Assembly: GCF_002906165.1 (NCBI RefSeq)
Contig: NZ_PPCN01000005.1
Coordinates: forward strand, 186,001 to 250,000
DNA from: Roseibium marinum
GTDB lineage: Bacteria; Pseudomonadota; Alphaproteobacteria; Rhizobiales; Stappiaceae
Length of the DNA: 64,000 nucleotides
Reading direction: 5' to 3'
The notes under the pieces were generated by a model. That model was not told where the DNA came from. It did not search any database and saw nothing but the letters and a program-made list of their open reading frames with translations. The position numbers were made by a program, and so were the translations under genes. The first letter of the stretch is position 1; every line of letters begins with the position of its first letter. This document shows positions 62,635-64,000 of this stretch, in pieces.

Positions 62635-63081
62635 TTAGTGAGCGGTGGTTTCGATCTGCTTGGCCGCGCTGGAGCTGATTTCGATCTTGCGCGGTTTCAT
62701 GGCTTCCGGGATTTCCCGGACGAGATCGACATGAAGCAGGCCGTTTTCCAGGCTGGCGCCTTCCACGCGGACGTGTTCGGCGATCTGGAAGCGGCGCTCG
62801 AAAGTGCGCGATGCGATGCCGCGATAGAGGATTTCCCGTTCGGAATCCTCTTCCGCCTTCTCACCCTTGATAGCGAGAACATGTTCCTTGGCTTCAACGG
62901 AAAGCTCGTCATCGGAGAAACCGGCAACCGCCATGGTGATGCGGTAGGTGTTTTCGCCGGTCCGCTCGATGTTGTAGGGCGGATAGCTTGGGGCGTCGCT
63001 GCCGGCGGTGTCCAGCATCGAGAAAAGCCGATCAAACCCGACGGTGGACCGGTAAAGGGGAGAAAAGTCGAAGTGACGCAT
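62635..63081 (-). CDS. Hsp20/IbpA small heat-shock protein
   Basis: The 148-residue chaperone has the start MRHFDFSPLYRSTVGFDRLF with YPPYNIERTGENTYRITMAV, the alpha-crystallin core GEKAEEDSEREILYRGIASR, TFERRFQIAEHVRVEGASLE and the C-terminal PRKIEI (IxI-like) tail. It binds unfolded proteins under heat stress. ATG 63081 was chosen because all conserved residues follow it and AGAGAGGA stands before it; the frame opens at 63324. The leader holds a candidate ROSE thermometer and an RpoH-like promoter. Confidence 0.93.
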   Translation of the reverse strand: MRHFDFSPLYRSTVGFDRLFSMLDTAGSDAPSYPPYNIERTGENTYRITMAVAGFSDDELSVEAKEHVLAIKGEKAEEDSEREILYRGIASRTFERRFQIAEHVRVEGASLENGLLHVDLVREIPEAMKPRKIEISSSAAKQIETTAH

Positions 63082-63185
63082 GTGTCTGTCCTCTCTTTGA
63101 GCAACTGATACTTCACTGGGGTCGCGTTCCTTCAGGTCCCCCGGAGTGGCGGGACTGGAGCGCGATGCAGACCCTTTTTTGGCGC
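63082..63185 (-). ncRNA. candidate ROSE-type RNA thermometer in the hsp20 leader
   Basis: On the minus strand TTGCTC (63104-63099) can pair with GAGGA (63093-63089) around AAAGA, with the G of TTGC bulged. This is the defining hairpin of ROSE elements, which hide the Shine-Dalgarno sequence at low temperature. ATG 63081 is 7 nt after GAGGA. Upstream, GGGTC/GACCC and CGCG/CGCG (63118-63126 with 63161-63174) enclose a GTCCC/GGGAC stem, giving a multi-hairpin leader of about 100 nt as in rhizobial ROSE leaders. Confidence 0.65.
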
Positions 63186-63191
63186 CTGCAC

Positions 63192-63225
63192 AATAAAGGT
63201 GGGAACTGCTTTTTTTCATTTCAAG
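63192..63225 (-). promoter_or_regulatory. RpoH-like heat-shock promoter of hsp20
   Basis: On the minus strand CTTGAAA at 63225-63219 matches the sigma-32 -35 box, and CCCACCTTTATT at 63203-63192 resembles its -10 box after 15 bases. Transcription from here would give a leader of about 100 nt that holds the ROSE-like hairpins. Confidence 0.6.
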
Positions 63226-63354
63226 AGGGCGCGGTGCACCGCAGGCTGAAGATGAACGCCGGATGAATGAAGCCTTCCGGTCCGGTTCAAGCGGCGCGGT
63301 GCATCTTCCGGTCAACGTCAGCACGGCGCTGGCGGCAAAGACAGGAGATCAACG

Positions 63355-63771
63355 ATGTTTGCCAATGTTTCAAAACTTTCCGCCCCGATCGCCGGCGCCA
63401 TTTTTCTGGTATCCGCCGGGTTCATTTCCACAGCCGTCGCCGCGCCGCAGGCCGCCGGACTGAAAGGCCAGACGGCGCAGTCCGAACTGGTCGTGAATGT
63501 CGATCACCGCAAGGGCGGGCACGGGCGCAAAGGTGGTCGTGGCTGGCAGGGCGGTCATGGCTGGAACCAGCAGCATATGGGTCCGCGTCAGATCCGCCGC
63601 AGCCTGCGTCACCGCGGCTTCCACCGCATCCAGATCGTCGACCGCCGCGGCCCGATGTATGTCGTGACCGCGAATGGTTGGCGGGGCATGCCGGTTCGAC
63701 TGGTCGTCGATTCCCGCACCGCTCACATCGTTCGCAGCCGTCCGATGACCCGCGGCGGTCATCGCTGGTAA
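63355..63771 (+). CDS. secreted Gly/His/Arg-rich small protein
   Basis: The 138-residue protein has a signal peptide (about 1-29; FLVSAGFISTAVAA/PQA), a very basic Gly/His segment (about 50-75; HRKGGHGRKGGRGWQGGHGW) and a compact C-terminal domain (about 78-125; RQIRRSLRHRGFHRIQIVDR, YVVTANGWRGMPVRLVVDSR). The C-terminal domain looks like the small PepSY-like domains found in many rhizobial periplasmic proteins. No function is known. It might bind metals through the His/Gly segment. It is divergent from hsp20 with 273 bp between. Confidence 0.6.
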   Translation: MFANVSKLSAPIAGAIFLVSAGFISTAVAAPQAAGLKGQTAQSELVVNVDHRKGGHGRKGGRGWQGGHGWNQQHMGPRQIRRSLRHRGFHRIQIVDRRGPMYVVTANGWRGMPVRLVVDSRTAHIVRSRPMTRGGHRW

Positions 63772-63897
63772 CGCGGCTGCCACGTTTTTCCGCTAACTTC
63801 TTTCAGGGTCGGCGCCTTTCAGTGCCGGCCTGAAGTCTGTTGTGAGCCCGCACGAAGCCGGTTATCAAAAGGCGTCTCTTGAGTGAATCGGATCGCC

Positions 63898-64000
63898 ATG
63901 AACCTGATAGATCTTCCAGACAACCCGGTGCCGGAGGGCGCCAGGACCGGATATGTCGAGGCTCCTGACGGTGTCAGGATCCGCTACGCGCATTGGCCGG
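63898..64000 (+). CDS. alpha/beta hydrolase (lysophospholipase-like), N-terminal fragment
   Basis: The frame starts at ATG 63898 and runs off the right edge after 34 codons. The phrase MNLIDLPDNPVPEGARTGYV then APDGVRIRYAHWP is the usual beginning of rhizobial alpha/beta hydrolases near PldB. Active-site motifs are outside the window. Confidence 0.5.
   Translation, partial: MNLIDLPDNPVPEGARTGYVEAPDGVRIRYAHWP

Overview
The window is about 64 kb of compact, GC-rich bacterial chromosome that reads as an alphaproteobacterium, most likely a marine Hyphomicrobiales of the Stappiaceae (Roseibium/Labrenzia) type. This placement is inference from gene content and style: a TakP-like TRAP system, a PAS hybrid kinase, an RpoH/ROSE-type small heat-shock gene, a BBP2-type beta-barrel, and many LysR regulators. 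I see no rRNA, tRNA, CRISPR array, intact insertion sequence or prophage. The first gene (a WD40 protein) and the last gene (an alpha/beta hydrolase) run off the ends.

Layout. 0-9 kb: WD40 tail, DUF2937, LysR and TetR regulators, a leucine-type dehydrogenase, a DUF1007-NicO nickel/cobalt exporter fusion, a peptidase-C26 amidotransferase, and a Cache-domain kinase/NarL-type regulator pair. 9-17 kb: a TakP-like TRAP operon (binding protein, long DctQ, DctM with a coiled-coil tail) followed by a convergent hybrid kinase/OmpR regulator pair. 17-25 kb: an LLM flavin oxidoreductase, then an RND efflux operon led by a degenerate alpha/beta hydrolase and read away from a LysR gene. 25-27 kb: a DJ-1/PfpI protein and DUF1272 divergent from a GlxA-type regulator, then DUF4345. 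28-36.5 kb: an eight-kb operon with two CoA-ligase-like enzymes around a complete branched-chain-amino-acid-type ABC importer. 36.7-46.6 kb: ferrochelatase, an SPFH/NfeD pair, an orphan MotB/MotA pair, KdsD, a beta-barrel protein, an MltB-type transglycosylase and a DUF459 protein. 46.8-55.5 kb: quinone oxidoreductase and LysR divergent pair, then gltD and gltB. 56-61 kb: a bufferin-type RiPP operon (DUF2282 precursor, DUF692/MNIO enzyme, DUF2063 partner, DoxX) convergent with a tyrosinase/DUF2182 pair. 61-64 kb: threonine aldolase, Hsp20 with a candidate ROSE thermometer and RpoH-like promoter, and a secreted Gly/His-rich protein.

The most interesting parts are the bufferin operon beside a copper-site tyrosinase (56.0-61.1 kb), the ROSE-like leader of hsp20, the DctM coiled-coil extension, the structured twin hairpins in front of the acyl-CoA ligase, and several proteins that keep a hydrolase or ligase fold but lack expected catalytic motifs. 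Nested antisense reading frames throughout are shadows caused by high GC and are not listed. All functional calls come from reading motifs by eye; none was checked against a database.
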